Source: Mycolicibacterium thermoresistibile (GTDB taxonomy: Bacteria > Actinomycetota > Actinomycetes > Mycobacteriales > Mycobacteriaceae). From it: a stretch of DNA of 64,000 nt. Every line of letters starts with the position of its first letter. Within the stretch, counting starts at the first letter, position 1. Shown here piece after piece: positions 1 to 8,747 of this stretch. The position numbers and the translations under genes are program-made. The stretch is from positions 2,170,001 to 2,234,000 of the forward strand of contig NZ_LT906483.1 of the NCBI RefSeq assembly GCF_900187065.1, in the 5' to 3' direction. Below the pieces are notes generated by a model that was not told the origin of the DNA, searched no databases, and saw only the letters and a program-made list of their open reading frames with translations.

Positions 1-29
1 CGACCGATCCGGACAGCATGGGTCGGTGA
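1..29 (+). CDS. C-terminal end of a trp-region membrane protein (partial)
   Basis: The only frame that stops cleanly before the trpC promoter ends in a TGA with tail residues TDPDSMGR. In mycobacteria I recall a small conserved membrane protein (Rv1610-type) directly upstream of trpC, and this could be its last eight residues. Too little is present to show a domain. The assignment rests on position alone, so confidence is low. Confidence 0.3.
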
Positions 30-51
30 CAGACGGCGGTTCGGTGGCGGC

Positions 52-96
52 TACCCTTCGAATGTGACGTGCCGGGAGCTCCCCGGCCGGGTGTGA
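52..96 (+). promoter_or_regulatory. Internal trpC promoter with a leaderless 10-codon upstream ORF
   Basis: A TACCCT -10 box at 52-57 is followed after 6 nt by GTG at 64, the spacing of a leaderless transcript. That GTG opens a 10-codon frame reading [10 protein letters not shown] and stopping at 94-96, 16 nt before the trpC ATG. The peptide has one Cys and no Trp codon, so a classical Trp attenuator is not supported. It may couple trpC translation to ribosomes that start at the 5' end. The -10 fit is visible; transcription and translation are inferred. Confidence 0.4.
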
Positions 97-112
97 AGGG
101 ATTGGACGGATC

Positions 113-931
113 ATGAGTTCGGCAAACGTGCTCGACTCCATCATCGAAGGGGTCCGTGCTGATGTTGCCGCTCGTGAGGCCGAGATCAGCCTGGCCGAGA
201 TCAAGCAGCGCGCCAAGGATGCGCCGCCCCCGCTGGACGTGATGGCCGCGTTACGCGAGCCTGGCATCGCCGTGATCGCCGAGGTGAAGCGTGCCAGCCC
301 GTCGCGCGGCCAGCTCGCCGCGATCTCCGACCCCGCCAAGCTGGCCCGGGCCTACGAGGACGGCGGTGCGCGGGTGATCAGTGTGCTCACCGAGCAACGC
401 CGGTTCCACGGGTCGCTGGCCGACCTGGACGCGGTCCGCGCCGCGGTGTCCGTCCCGGTCCTCCGCAAAGACTTCATCATCCGGCCCTACCAGATCCACG
501 AGGCCCGCGCCCACGGCGCCGACATGCTGCTGCTGATCGTCGCCGCGCTGGAACAGCCGGCGCTGGAGTCGATGATCGAGCGGACCCACTCCCTCGGGAT
601 GACCCCGTTGGTCGAGGTGCACACCGAAGAGGAGGCCGACCGCGCGCTGCAGGCCGGCGCGAAGGTGATCGGTGTCAACGCCCGCGATCTCAAGACGCTG
701 GAGGTGCACCGCGACTGCTTCGCCCGGATCGCCCCGGGGCTGCCGTCCGATGTCATCCGGATCGCCGAGTCGGGCGTCCGCGGCCCCGCGGACCTGCTGG
801 CCTACGCCGGCGCCGGAGCCGATGCGGTGCTGGTCGGCGAGGGGCTGGTCACCAGCGGTGACCCGCGCAGCGCCGTGGCCGACCTGGTGACCGCAGGCCG
901 TCACCCGTCCTGCCCGAAACCAGCCCGCTGA
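113..931 (+). CDS. trpC: Indole-3-glycerol-phosphate synthase
   Basis: TrpC closes and decarboxylates carboxyphenylamino-deoxyribulose phosphate to indole-3-glycerol phosphate, the fourth step of tryptophan synthesis, in the cytosol. The 272-residue single-domain TIM barrel has the usual length. The substrate-binding motif [10 protein letters not shown] lies near residue 57 (Lys59) and the [11 protein letters not shown] strand with Lys119 near residue 118, both hallmarks of the family. The ATG start is the first in frame and follows a purine-rich GGATTGGACGGAT stretch. It is the first of four closely spaced genes (trpC-trpB-trpA-lgt) and may also have its own promoter immediately upstream. 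There is no fusion to TrpF, as expected in actinobacteria, where PriA supplies that step. Confidence 0.97.
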   Translation: MSSANVLDSIIEGVRADVAAREAEISLAEIKQRAKDAPPPLDVMAALREPGIAVIAEVKRASPSRGQLAAISDPAKLARAYEDGGARVISVLTEQRRFHGSLADLDAVRAAVSVPVLRKDFIIRPYQIHEARAHGADMLLLIVAALEQPALESMIERTHSLGMTPLVEVHTEEEADRALQAGAKVIGVNARDLKTLEVHRDCFARIAPGLPSDVIRIAESGVRGPADLLAYAGAGADAVLVGEGLVTSGDPRSAVADLVTAGRHPSCPKPAR

Positions 932-965
932 GCGGCGATGGGCCGCTGGGCGAAGAGGATCACTG

Positions 966-2228
966 ATGGCTGATCTCGCCGGACCGGAGCTACCGCGTTC
1001 CAGCGCGGCGGTCGCCGAACCCACCAGGCACGATCCGGACGATCGCGGACATTTCGGCGTCTACGGTGGGCGGCTCGTCGCCGAGGCGCTGATGGCGGTC
1101 ATCGAGGAGGTCACCGCCGCCTACGAGAAGGCCCGCGGTGATCAGACCTTCCTCGACGAGCTCGACCGGTTGCAGCGCCACTACACCGGGCGGCCGTCAC
1201 CGCTGTACGAGGCGGTGCGGCTCAGCGAACACGCCGGTGTCCGCATCTTCCTCAAGCGCGAGGACCTCAGCCACACCGGATCGCACAAGATCAACAATGT
1301 GCTCGGGCAGGCCCTGCTGGCCAAGCAGATGGGCAAGACCCGGGTCATCGCCGAGACCGGCGCCGGGCAGCACGGGGTGGCCACCGCGACCGCCTGTGCG
1401 CTGCTGGGGCTGGAATGCGTGATCTACATGGGCGCCGTCGACACCGCGCGGCAGGCGCTGAACGTGGCCCGGATGCGGCTGCTGGGCGCCGAGGTGGTGT
1501 CGGTGGAAGCCGGCTCCAAGACCCTCAAGGACGCCATCAACGAGGCGTTCCGGGACTGGGTCACCAACGCCGACTCGACCTATTACTGCTTCGGCACCGC
1601 CGCCGGCCCGCACCCGTTCCCGATGATGGTGCGTGACTTCCAGCGGGTCATCGGTCTGGAGACCCGGGCGCAGATCCAGGCTCAGGCCGGCCGACTGCCC
1701 GACGCGGTGACCGCCTGCATCGGTGGCGGCTCGAACGCGATCGGCATCTTCCATGCGTTCATCGACGACCCGGGAGTGCGGCTGATCGGCTTCGAGGCCG
1801 CCGGCGACGGTGTGGAGACCGGTCGGCACGCGGCGACGTTCACCGGCGGGTCCCCGGGCGCCTTCCAGGGTTCGTTCTCCTACCTGTTGCAGGACGAGGA
1901 CGGTCAGACGATCGAATCCCACTCCATCTCAGCCGGTTTGGACTATCCGGGGGTGGGCCCCGAACACGCTCACCTCAAGGACGTCGGCCGGGCCGAGTAC
2001 CGCCCGATCACCGATGCCGAGGCGATGGACGCGTTCGCGCTGCTGTGTCGCACCGAGGGCATCATCCCGGCGATCGAGTCGGCGCACGCGGTCGCCGGCG
2101 CCCTGAAGCTGGGTCCCGAACTGGGATCGGACGCGATCGTGGTGGTCAACCTGTCCGGCCGCGGCGACAAGGACGTCGAGACCGCTGCGAAATGGTTCGA
2201 CCTGCTCGACACCGGGGGCGCCGGATGA
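966..2228 (+). CDS. trpB: Tryptophan synthase beta subunit
   Basis: TrpB condenses indole with serine to give tryptophan in a PLP-dependent reaction, receiving indole through the tunnel from TrpA. The PLP lysine is Lys108 in HTGSHKINN, and the phosphate-binding loop is the glycine-rich GGGSNAIG near residue 253. Length (420) is normal for a TrpB1. The N-terminal 25 or so residues before RGHFGVYGG are variable in mycobacteria. A GAAGAGGAT ribosome site lies 5 nt before the ATG. The gene follows trpC by 34 nt and precedes trpA by 10 nt, consistent with one transcript and stoichiometric synthesis of the alpha2beta2 complex. Confidence 0.98.
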   Translation: MADLAGPELPRSSAAVAEPTRHDPDDRGHFGVYGGRLVAEALMAVIEEVTAAYEKARGDQTFLDELDRLQRHYTGRPSPLYEAVRLSEHAGVRIFLKREDLSHTGSHKINNVLGQALLAKQMGKTRVIAETGAGQHGVATATACALLGLECVIYMGAVDTARQALNVARMRLLGAEVVSVEAGSKTLKDAINEAFRDWVTNADSTYYCFGTAAGPHPFPMMVRDFQRVIGLETRAQIQAQAGRLPDAVTACIGGGSNAIGIFHAFIDDPGVRLIGFEAAGDGVETGRHAATFTGGSPGAFQGSFSYLLQDEDGQTIESHSISAGLDYPGVGPEHAHLKDVGRAEYRPITDAEAMDAFALLCRTEGIIPAIESAHAVAGALKLGPELGSDAIVVVNLSGRGDKDVETAAKWFDLLDTGGAG

Positions 2229-2238
2229 GGGGCACCGC

Positions 2239-3027
2239 ATGAGTCGACTCGCGCCGTTGTTCGAAAGCTGCCGAGGTGAGCAGCGTGCCGCTCTCATCGG
2301 ATACCTGCCCACCGGGTTCCCGGATGTCGCGACGTCGATCTCGGCGATGACGGCGCTGGTCGAATCCGGTTGCGACCTGGTCGAAGTCGGGGTGCCGTAC
2401 TCCGATCCCGGAATGGACGGCCCGACGGTCGCGGCGGCCACCGATGTGGCGCTGCGCGGCGGGGTGCGGGTGCGTGACTCCCTGGCCGCCGTGGAGGCGA
2501 TCAGCAACGCCGGCGGCAAGGCCGTGGTGATGTCCTACTGGAACCCGGTGCTGCGCTGGGGTGTGGATGCCTTCGCCCGGGATCTGGCGTCGGCCGGCGG
2601 GCTCGGGTTGATCACCCCGGACCTGATCCCCGACGAGGCCGACGAGTGGATGGCGGCCTCCGAGGCGCACGACCTGGACCGGATCTTCCTGGTGGCGCCG
2701 TCGTCGACGCCGGAGCGGCTGGCGATGACCGTCAAGGCCTCGCGGGGCTTCGTGTACGCCGCGTCGACCATGGGGGTCACCGGGGCCCGGGACGCCGTGT
2801 CGAGCGCCGCCCCGGAGCTGGTGCGACGGGTCCGGGAGATCTCGCAGATCCCGGTCGGCGTCGGCCTCGGTGTGCGCACGGCCGAGCACGCCGCCGAGAT
2901 CGCCTCGTACGCCGACGGCGTGATCGTCGGGTCGGCGCTGGTGACGGCCCTGACCGACGGGACTCCGGCGTTGAGGGCGCTCACCACGGAACTGGCCGAC
3001 GGGGTACGACGACGGGTGACCGCGTGA
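2239..3027 (+). CDS. trpA: Tryptophan synthase alpha subunit
   Basis: TrpA cleaves indole-3-glycerol phosphate to indole and glyceraldehyde 3-phosphate, and indole is channelled to TrpB. The catalytic glutamate is Glu49 in LVEVGVPYSDP, and the catalytic aspartate is Asp60 in GMDGP. The C-terminal phosphate-binding part includes VGVGLGVRT and GVIVGSAL. The 262-residue TIM barrel is standard length. Its stop overlaps the GTG start of lgt by four bases (GTGA), indicating translational coupling across the trp-lgt junction. The same junction exists, as I recall, in M. tuberculosis. Confidence 0.98.
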   Translation: MSRLAPLFESCRGEQRAALIGYLPTGFPDVATSISAMTALVESGCDLVEVGVPYSDPGMDGPTVAAATDVALRGGVRVRDSLAAVEAISNAGGKAVVMSYWNPVLRWGVDAFARDLASAGGLGLITPDLIPDEADEWMAASEAHDLDRIFLVAPSSTPERLAMTVKASRGFVYAASTMGVTGARDAVSSAAPELVRRVREISQIPVGVGLGVRTAEHAAEIASYADGVIVGSALVTALTDGTPALRALTTELADGVRRRVTA

Positions 3028-4718
3028 CCACGACGCTGGCATACATCCCCAGTCCCGCCCAGGGGGTATGGCAGCTCGGTCCGATACCGATCCGCGCGTA
3101 CGCCCTGTGCATCATCGCCGGCATCGTCGTCGCGCTGGTGCTCGGGGACCGGCGGTGGGCCGCACGGGGCGGCGAACGCGGCGTCATCTACGACATCGCC
3201 CTGTGGGCGGTGCCGTTCGGCCTCATCGGTGGCCGGGTCTACCACGTGTTGACCGACTGGCGCACCTACTTCGGTCCGGACGGCGCGGGTTTCGTTGCGG
3301 CGCTGCGAATCTGGGACGGCGGTCTGGGGATCTGGGGTGCGGTCGCGTTGGGCGGGGTCGGCGCCTGGATCGCCTGCCGCCGGCACGGGATTCCGTTGCC
3401 CGCGTTCGGCGACGCCATCGCACCCGGCATCGTGCTGGCCCAGGCGATCGGCCGGCTCGGCAACTACTTCAACCAGGAGCTGTACGGACGGCCCACCACG
3501 CTGCCGTGGGGTCTGGAGATCTACGAGCGGCGGAACGCCTCCGGTGCGCTCGACCCGCTCAACGGCACCTCGACCGGTGAACTGCTCGCCGTCGTACATC
3601 CGACGTTCCTCTACGAGATGCTGTGGAACGTCCTGGTGTTCGTGGTGCTGATCTGGGCCGACCGGCGGTTCCGGCTGGGCCACGGCCGCCTCTTCGCGCT
3701 GTACGTCGCCGGTTACTGTGTCGGCCGGTTCTGGGTCGAACTGCTGCGCAGCGATTTCGCCACCCACATCGCCGGCATCCGGATCAACTCGTTCACCGCG
3801 AGCTTCGTGTTCATCGGCGCCGTGGTGTACATCATGGTGGCCCCGAAGGGGCGGGAGGATCCGGCCACGCTCGGCGGCCCCGTCCAGACCGACGCCGGGG
3901 CTGACACCGGGGCGGCCGGCGCGGACGCCGAGGTGGACACCGAGGTGGATACTGAGAAGGAGGACGTCGCCGCGGCCGTGCGGGGCGTGGCGGGCGCCGG
4001 AGCGGCGCCGGACCTCGGCGCGGAGGCGCTGGCGGCCGGACCCCTGGAAGCCGAGGCTCTGACCGTCGACGTGCTCGACGTGCCCGACCAGGCCGGAGAG
4101 GCCGGAGAGATCGAGGAGGCCGGCGAGGAGGCCGGAATGAAGACCGCTGAGTGGACCGACACCGAGGAATTCGCCGAGGCAGCCGACGCCGAACTGGCCC
4201 GGATCCTGGCCGAGGCACTCGAAGCCGACGCCGAGGAGCCGGCGCCGAACCCGGGCCCGACCGCCGCTGACCCGGTGCCGGGCGCGCAGGCCGCCGCGGC
4301 GATCGGCAATGTCGGCGCGGCCGGGGATGAGGACGCCGAACGGGCCGAGGCAGCCGCCGCACAGATGCACGAGGCCGTGTCGGACGGCACCCTCGAGGAC
4401 ACCGCCGCCCCGGTCGGCCTGCCCGCCGTCGATCCCGAGGTCGAGGCGTTGACCGAGGCGTTGGCCGACGATCTGGAATTCGCTCTGGACTCCGATTGGT
4501 TGGAGGACGCCCCAGCCGACGCGACAGATGAAGCCCCAGCCCCGGCGGGCGTCGAGGGGATCGAACAGGTCGCGTCCGAGGCGAACGACGCGGCAGCCGA
4601 GGCGGATTCGGACTCCGGCGGTGACGGGGGTCAGGACACCGGGGGACCGGACACCGCCACGACACCGGACGCCGGCGCCGCCACGCAGCGCCGACGCTGG
4701 TGGCAGCGCCGACGCTGA
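3024..4718 (+). CDS. lgt: Prolipoprotein diacylglyceryl transferase with long acidic C-terminal tail
   Basis: Lgt moves diacylglycerol from phosphatidylglycerol to the lipobox cysteine of preprolipoproteins, the first step of lipoprotein maturation in the plasma membrane. Residues 1-285 form the seven-helix core, with GGRVYHVLTDW near 75 and the family signature GRLGNYFNQELYG near 148. The GTG start overlaps the trpA stop by 4 nt. After the core comes about 280 residues of Ala/Glu/Asp-rich low-complexity sequence ending in a basic cap (RRRWWQRRR). Mycobacterial Lgt proteins are known to be C-terminally extended, but this tail about doubles the enzyme. The tail is probably cytoplasmic and its role is unknown. 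Two substrates, the LivJ-type and PCu(A)C lipoproteins, are encoded in this window. Confidence 0.95.
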   Translation: MTTTLAYIPSPAQGVWQLGPIPIRAYALCIIAGIVVALVLGDRRWAARGGERGVIYDIALWAVPFGLIGGRVYHVLTDWRTYFGPDGAGFVAALRIWDGGLGIWGAVALGGVGAWIACRRHGIPLPAFGDAIAPGIVLAQAIGRLGNYFNQELYGRPTTLPWGLEIYERRNASGALDPLNGTSTGELLAVVHPTFLYEMLWNVLVFVVLIWADRRFRLGHGRLFALYVAGYCVGRFWVELLRSDFATHIAGIRINSFTASFVFIGAVVYIMVAPKGREDPATLGGPVQTDAGADTGAAGADAEVDTEVDTEKEDVAAAVRGVAGAGAAPDLGAEALAAGPLEAEALTVDVLDVPDQAGEAGEIEEAGEEAGMKTAEWTDTEEFAEAADAELARILAEALEADAEEPAPNPGPTAADPVPGAQAAAAIGNVGAAGDEDAERAEAAAAQMHEAVSDGTLEDTAAPVGLPAVDPEVEALTEALADDLEFALDSDWLEDAPADATDEAPAPAGVEGIEQVASEANDAAAEADSDSGGDGGQDTGGPDTATTPDAGAATQRRRWWQRRR

Positions 4719-4757
4719 CCCCTTCCCGCATCCGCCGCCGGCCTCTAGTATCGGATC

Positions 4758-4865
4758 ATGGCTGGAGCCCAGAAGAACGATCCGCGTGGCCCGAACAAGG
4801 CCGAACCGCAAACCAAGGCCAAGCCCGCGCCGAACGCGGTGCCGGGTTCGCGGAAGAAGAAGTAG
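4758..4865 (+). CDS. 35-residue basic leaderless small ORF
   Basis: This short frame encodes a Lys/Pro/Ala/Asn-rich peptide that begins MAGAQKNDPRGPNK and ends GSRKKK. A good -10 box, TAGTAT at 4746-4751, lies exactly 6 nt before the ATG, so the transcript should begin at the start codon; no ribosome site is present. There is no signal peptide or membrane segment, and about nine of 35 residues are Lys or Arg. The peptide looks disordered and could bind nucleic acid or anionic lipid, but no family is recognised. It sits between lgt and a TM2-domain gene. The promoter fit makes expression likely; function is unknown. Confidence 0.55.
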   Translation: MAGAQKNDPRGPNKAEPQTKAKPAPNAVPGSRKKK

Positions 4866-5018
4866 TTCGCCACCGGGTCGTCGACCACGGCCCGTACCCG
4901 TCGGCGGGGCGCTGAGCAGGCGTCCCGCGGGTGTCCGGCTGGGCATCGGTCCGTTGGCTGCGCCGCAAGGGATTTCGCGGGTCGCCTCGGATTCGCCGAT
5001 TTCTGGCATCCTGAAGAG

Positions 5019-5426
5019 ATGACCGAATCCGACAAGCCCGGTAACAGCGGAGCCGACGTGCCGCCGCCGTCGGCGGGCTCCCCGCCGCCGTATTCGTCTC
5101 CGGCTGGTCAGTATCCACCACCCCCGCCGGGTCCGTATCCCTACGCCGACATGTCCGCACCGTTCGGACGGCACCCCGTCACCGGTGAACCGCTGTCGGA
5201 CAAGTCGAAGATCGCCGCGGGCCTGTTGCAGCTCGTCGGGCTGCTCGGGGTGGTCGGCATCGGGCGGATGTACATCGGCCACACCGGCCTGGGGATCGCC
5301 CAGCTCGTGATCGGCATTCTGACCTGTGGTATCGGCGCGGTGGTGTGGGGGATCGTCGACGCGGTGCTGATCCTCACCGACAAGGTGCGTGATTCGGAGG
5401 GACGTCGGCTGCGCGATGACCTCTGA
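5019..5426 (+). CDS. TM2-domain membrane protein
   Basis: A 135-residue protein with a Pro/Tyr-rich, proline-repeat N-terminus (residues 1-50, cytoplasmic-type disordered tail), then a conserved linker (GEPLSDKSKIAAG) and two transmembrane helices. The helices are separated by GIGRMYIGHTGLGIAQLVIG, the typical TM2 fold (Pfam PF05154). TM2 proteins are small bacterial membrane proteins of unsettled function. Position matches the Rv1615-type gene after lgt. The ATG follows a GAAGAG sequence. The last 11 bases overlap the next gene, so the two are probably co-translated. Confidence 0.85.
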   Translation: MTESDKPGNSGADVPPPSAGSPPPYSSPAGQYPPPPPGPYPYADMSAPFGRHPVTGEPLSDKSKIAAGLLQLVGLLGVVGIGRMYIGHTGLGIAQLVIGILTCGIGAVVWGIVDAVLILTDKVRDSEGRRLRDDL

Positions 5427-5853
5427 CGGCGCGACCCGCAGCCGGCCGAGGCGCCCGGGCCGCCGCCACGGCGCCGTCGCGGTCACGGCGACGGCGGTGG
5501 TGGCCGCGCTGGCCGCGCTGACCTATGTCGCGCTGATGGATCCGCACCGGCCCGGCTTCCTCTTTCCGGCCTGTCCCTTCCACCAGGTGACGGGCTGGTT
5601 CTGTCCCGGCTGCGGCGGCCTGCGCATGACCCACCACCTGCTGCACGGTGAGCTGACCGCCGCGGCCGTCGACAACGTCTTCCTGCTCGTCGGACTGCCG
5701 GTGTTGGCGCTGTGGTTGCTCATCCGGGCCAGGTTGCGGTTGCGCCTGATGCCGCCGGCGGCCGTCGCCGTCCTCCTCGCCGCCGCGCTGATCTGGACCG
5801 TGGTGCGCAATCTACCGGGATTTCCGTTGATCCCAACTGTTCTCAGCGGGTAG
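5416..5853 (+). CDS. DUF2752 membrane protein
   Basis: The 145-residue product has an arginine-rich cytoplasmic N-terminus, three predicted membrane helices and a central CPxCGG-type motif (WFCPGCGGLRMTHHL near residue 58), with an additional upstream FPACPFH. The paired cysteines and histidines define DUF2752, whose role is unknown but which resembles a metal or redox site at the membrane face. I chose the ATG that overlaps the preceding TM2 gene by 11 nt. An earlier in-frame start would lie deeper inside that gene. It corresponds by position to Rv1616 of M. tuberculosis. Confidence 0.85.
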   Translation: MTSDGATRSRPRRPGRRHGAVAVTATAVVAALAALTYVALMDPHRPGFLFPACPFHQVTGWFCPGCGGLRMTHHLLHGELTAAAVDNVFLLVGLPVLALWLLIRARLRLRLMPPAAVAVLLAAALIWTVVRNLPGFPLIPTVLSG

Positions 5854-5900
5854 CGGCGCGGCCACCTCGCCGTAACCGGACACGACTATGCTCGGATGTC

Positions 5901-7322
5901 GTGACTAGGCGCGGAAAAATCGTCTGTACCCTTGGGCCGGCCACGTCGACCGAGGAGGCGGTCAGAGGCCTGGTTGAGGCGGGCATGGATGTTGCCCGGC
6001 TCAACTTCAGCCACGGAACCCACGCCGACCACGAGCGCTACTACAAGCTGGTCCGAGCCGCGTCAGATCTGACCGGACGCGCCGTCGGAATCCTTGCTGA
6101 CCTGCAAGGACCCAAAATCCGGCTGGGCCGGTTCGCCGACGGCAGCACCTACTGGGCCACCGGTGAGACCGTCCGGATCACCGTCGACGACATCCAGGGC
6201 ACCCATGACCGGGTGTCGACGACCTACAAGAACCTCGCCGCCGACGCCGCCCGCGGGGACCGACTGCTGGTCGACGACGGCAAGGTCGCGCTGGTGGTCA
6301 CCGCGGTGGAGGGCGACGACGTCGTCTGCGAGGTCGTCGAGGGCGGTCCGGTCAGCAACAACAAGGGGCTGTCCCTGCCCGGTATGAACGTGTCGGTGCC
6401 CGCGCTGACCGAGAAGGACGTCGAAGACCTGGAATTCGCGATCCGGCTCGGGGTCGACATGGTGGCGCTGTCCTTCGTGCGCTCACCGGCCGATGTGGAG
6501 CTGGTCCACGAGGTGATGGACCGCGTCGGCCGCCGGGTTCCGGTCATCGCCAAACTGGAGAAGCCGGAGGCGATCGACAACCTCGAGGCCATTGTGCTGG
6601 CATTCGACGGGGTGATGGTCGCCCGCGGCGACCTGGGTGTGGAACTGCCTCTGGAAGAGGTTCCGCTGGTCCAGAAACGTGCGATTCAAACCGCAAGGGA
6701 GAACGCGAAACCCGTCATCGTCGCCACCCAGATGCTGGAGTCGATGATCGAGAACTCCCGGCCCACCCGCGCCGAGGCCTCCGACGTCGCCAACGCGGTG
6801 CTCGACGGCACCGACGCGGTGATGCTGTCCGGGGAGACCTCCGTCGGCAAGTACCCGTTGGAGGCGGTGCGCACGATGGCCTCGATCGTCGCCGCGGTCG
6901 AGGAGAATTCCACCGCGGCCCCGCCGTTGACCCATCTGCCGCGCACCAAACGGGGCGTGATCTCCTACGCCGCCCGCGACATCGGGGAACGCCTCGACGC
7001 CAAGGCGCTGGTGGCGTTCACCCAGTCCGGCGACACGGTGCGCCGGCTGGCGCGGCTGCACACCCCGCTGCCGCTGCTGGCGTTCACCTCGCTGCCCGAG
7101 ATCCGCAGCCAGTTGGCGTTGACCTGGGGCACCGAGACGTTCATCGTGCCGCACATCCAGACCACCGACGGCATGATCCGCCAGGTGGACCAGTCGTTAC
7201 TGCAGCTCGGCCGCTATAAGCGGGGCGATCTGGTGGTCATCGTCGCAGGCGCTCCACCGGGCACAGTAGGCTCGACGAACATGATCCACGTGCACCGGAT
7301 CGGGGAGGACGACCACTTCTGA
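5901..7322 (+). CDS. pyk: Pyruvate kinase
   Basis: Pyruvate kinase converts phosphoenolpyruvate and ADP to pyruvate and ATP, the last step of glycolysis. The 473-residue protein starts at GTG (VTRRGKIVCTLGPATS). The active-site signature is in KLEKPEAIDN, and the metal/substrate loop is VMVARGDLGVELPLEEVP. The C-terminal regulatory domain ends in GSTNMIHVHRIG. A TATGCT -10 box at 5887-5892 ends 8 nt before the GTG, so the message is probably leaderless. An earlier in-frame start would only add residues that overlap the promoter and the preceding gene. The thioesterase gene follows after 13 nt. Confidence 0.97.
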   Translation: MTRRGKIVCTLGPATSTEEAVRGLVEAGMDVARLNFSHGTHADHERYYKLVRAASDLTGRAVGILADLQGPKIRLGRFADGSTYWATGETVRITVDDIQGTHDRVSTTYKNLAADAARGDRLLVDDGKVALVVTAVEGDDVVCEVVEGGPVSNNKGLSLPGMNVSVPALTEKDVEDLEFAIRLGVDMVALSFVRSPADVELVHEVMDRVGRRVPVIAKLEKPEAIDNLEAIVLAFDGVMVARGDLGVELPLEEVPLVQKRAIQTARENAKPVIVATQMLESMIENSRPTRAEASDVANAVLDGTDAVMLSGETSVGKYPLEAVRTMASIVAAVEENSTAAPPLTHLPRTKRGVISYAARDIGERLDAKALVAFTQSGDTVRRLARLHTPLPLLAFTSLPEIRSQLALTWGTETFIVPHIQTTDGMIRQVDQSLLQLGRYKRGDLVVIVAGAPPGTVGSTNMIHVHRIGEDDHF

Positions 7323-7335
7323 GGAGGAGACAGGC

Positions 7336-8202
7336 TTGGCAGCAGCTTCAGACTTCGAGGAACTGCTGGCGATTCTCGACCTCAGGAGAACCGACGACAG
7401 CACCTTCCTGGGCTCCCATCCGAGCAAGAATCCGGTCCGCACCTTCGGCGGCCAGATGATGGCGCAGGCGTTCGTCGCCGCCGGCCGTACGGTGCCGGCC
7501 CAACTTCCGCCCAGCGCGATCTCGGTGCACTTCATCGCCGGCGGCGACCCGGCGCGCGATCTGGAGTTCCGGGTGGTGCGGCTGCGCGACGAGCGGCGTT
7601 TCGCCAACCGCCGGGTCGACGTGTGCCAGGGCGATGACCTGCTGGCCACCGCGATGGTGTCGTATCTGTCCGGCGGCCGCGGCCTGGAACACAGTGTCGC
7701 CCCACCCGACGTGCCCGGCCCGGAGGAACTCCCCAAGATCGACGAGCTGTTGCGCGGCTACGAGGAGACCGTCCCGCATTTCGTCGAGGCGCTGCGCCCG
7801 ATCGAGTGGCGTTACGCCAATGACCCGGCCTGGGTGATGCGCGACAAGGGCGGCCGGCTGGAGTACAACCGGGTCTGGTTGAAGACCGAGGGGGCGCTGC
7901 CCGACGATCCGGTGTTGCACGCGGCGGCCATGCTGTACTCGTCGGACACCACCGTGCTGGACTCCATCATCACCACCCACGGGCTGTCCTGGGGATTCGA
8001 CCGCATCTTCGCGGTGACCACGAACCATTCGGTGTGGTTCCACCGGCCGGTGCGTTTCGACGAATGGGTGCTGTACTCCACGACGTCACCGGTGGCCGCC
8101 GAGTCCCGCGGGCTGGGCAGCGGGCATTTCTTCGACCGGTCGGGCCAACTGCTGGCCACGGTGATCCAGGAGGGGATCGTCAAGTACTTCCCGGCCCGGT
8201 GA
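7336..8202 (+). CDS. tesB: Acyl-CoA thioesterase II (TesB family)
   Basis: TesB enzymes hydrolyse medium- and long-chain acyl-CoA to free fatty acid and CoA through a double hot-dog fold. The 288-residue length fits. The first hot-dog holds NPVRTFGGQMMAQAF near residue 36, and the second holds HSVWFHRPVRFDEWVLY near 235. These are conserved TesB blocks, the second carrying the residues expected around the active site. I accept the TTG start because GAGGAGGAG lies directly upstream and no better start precedes the conserved FEELLAILDL. It lies 13 nt after pyk. A second, divergent TesB gene is present near 43.7 kb. Confidence 0.93.
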   Translation: MAAASDFEELLAILDLRRTDDSTFLGSHPSKNPVRTFGGQMMAQAFVAAGRTVPAQLPPSAISVHFIAGGDPARDLEFRVVRLRDERRFANRRVDVCQGDDLLATAMVSYLSGGRGLEHSVAPPDVPGPEELPKIDELLRGYEETVPHFVEALRPIEWRYANDPAWVMRDKGGRLEYNRVWLKTEGALPDDPVLHAAAMLYSSDTTVLDSIITTHGLSWGFDRIFAVTTNHSVWFHRPVRFDEWVLYSTTSPVAAESRGLGSGHFFDRSGQLLATVIQEGIVKYFPAR

Positions 8203-8220
8203 CCAGGATCGGTCAGCCGT

Positions 8221-8736
8221 TCAGGGGTTCGGCTCGAGCGTGACGCCGAGCCGGTCCTCGAGCCGGTCCCGGAACCGTTGTTCGCACTCCTGCAGTGCGG
8301 CGTCGTCGTTGCCGGCGTCGCGGACACAGGAGACGTAGTCGGCGCCGCCGACCTCGTTGAACAGGGCGACGTAGATCGCGATCGACGCCACACCGGCCAG
8401 CACGGCCAGCACGCCGAGCACGATGCCGGCGGTCGCCACACCGCCGTTGGTGGCCTCGCCGCGTTTCACCCGGCCCCGGGCCAGGACGCCCAGGATGACG
8501 GCGACGATCCCGCCGACGATCCCACCGAGCACCGACCAGAAGAACAGCAGCGCCACGATCGCGACCACCAGGGCGGCGATCCCGAGGCCGTTCTGCGGCG
8601 CCGTCGGGGCGGCGGGGTGGCCGGGGTAACCGCCGTACGGCGGTGGCGGCGGAGGCACCGGGTATCCGCCGGGCGGCTGCCCGTACGGATTCGGCTGCGG
8701 CTGCTCGGGCACCGATGGTTTGTCCGGCTCGGTCAT
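8221..8736 (-). CDS. DUF4190 proline-rich membrane protein
   Basis: The 171-residue product has a proline/tyrosine-rich cytoplasmic N-terminus (about residues 1-55), then two long hydrophobic helices around a basic GVLARGRVKRGE loop, which is the DUF4190 pattern. A short C-terminal domain with two cysteines follows. Its role is unknown. The ATG is preceded 8 nt upstream by TAATCT, so it is likely leaderless. That -10 box includes the TAA stop codon of cydC, giving this gene its own promoter at the end of the cyd operon. M. tuberculosis has a different gene at this place, so this looks lineage-specific. Confidence 0.85.
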   Translation of the reverse strand: MTEPDKPSVPEQPQPNPYGQPPGGYPVPPPPPPYGGYPGHPAAPTAPQNGLGIAALVVAIVALLFFWSVLGGIVGGIVAVILGVLARGRVKRGEATNGGVATAGIVLGVLAVLAGVASIAIYVALFNEVGGADYVSCVRDAGNDDAALQECEQRFRDRLEDRLGVTLEPNP

Positions 8737-8747
8737 GATTGCCGAGA

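Noticed and set aside
2535..5486. A very long open frame on the minus strand opposite trpA and lgt
   Set aside because: It is a high-GC shadow: its protein is Arg/Gly/Val/Leu repeats without any domain, and it overlaps well-supported genes entirely.
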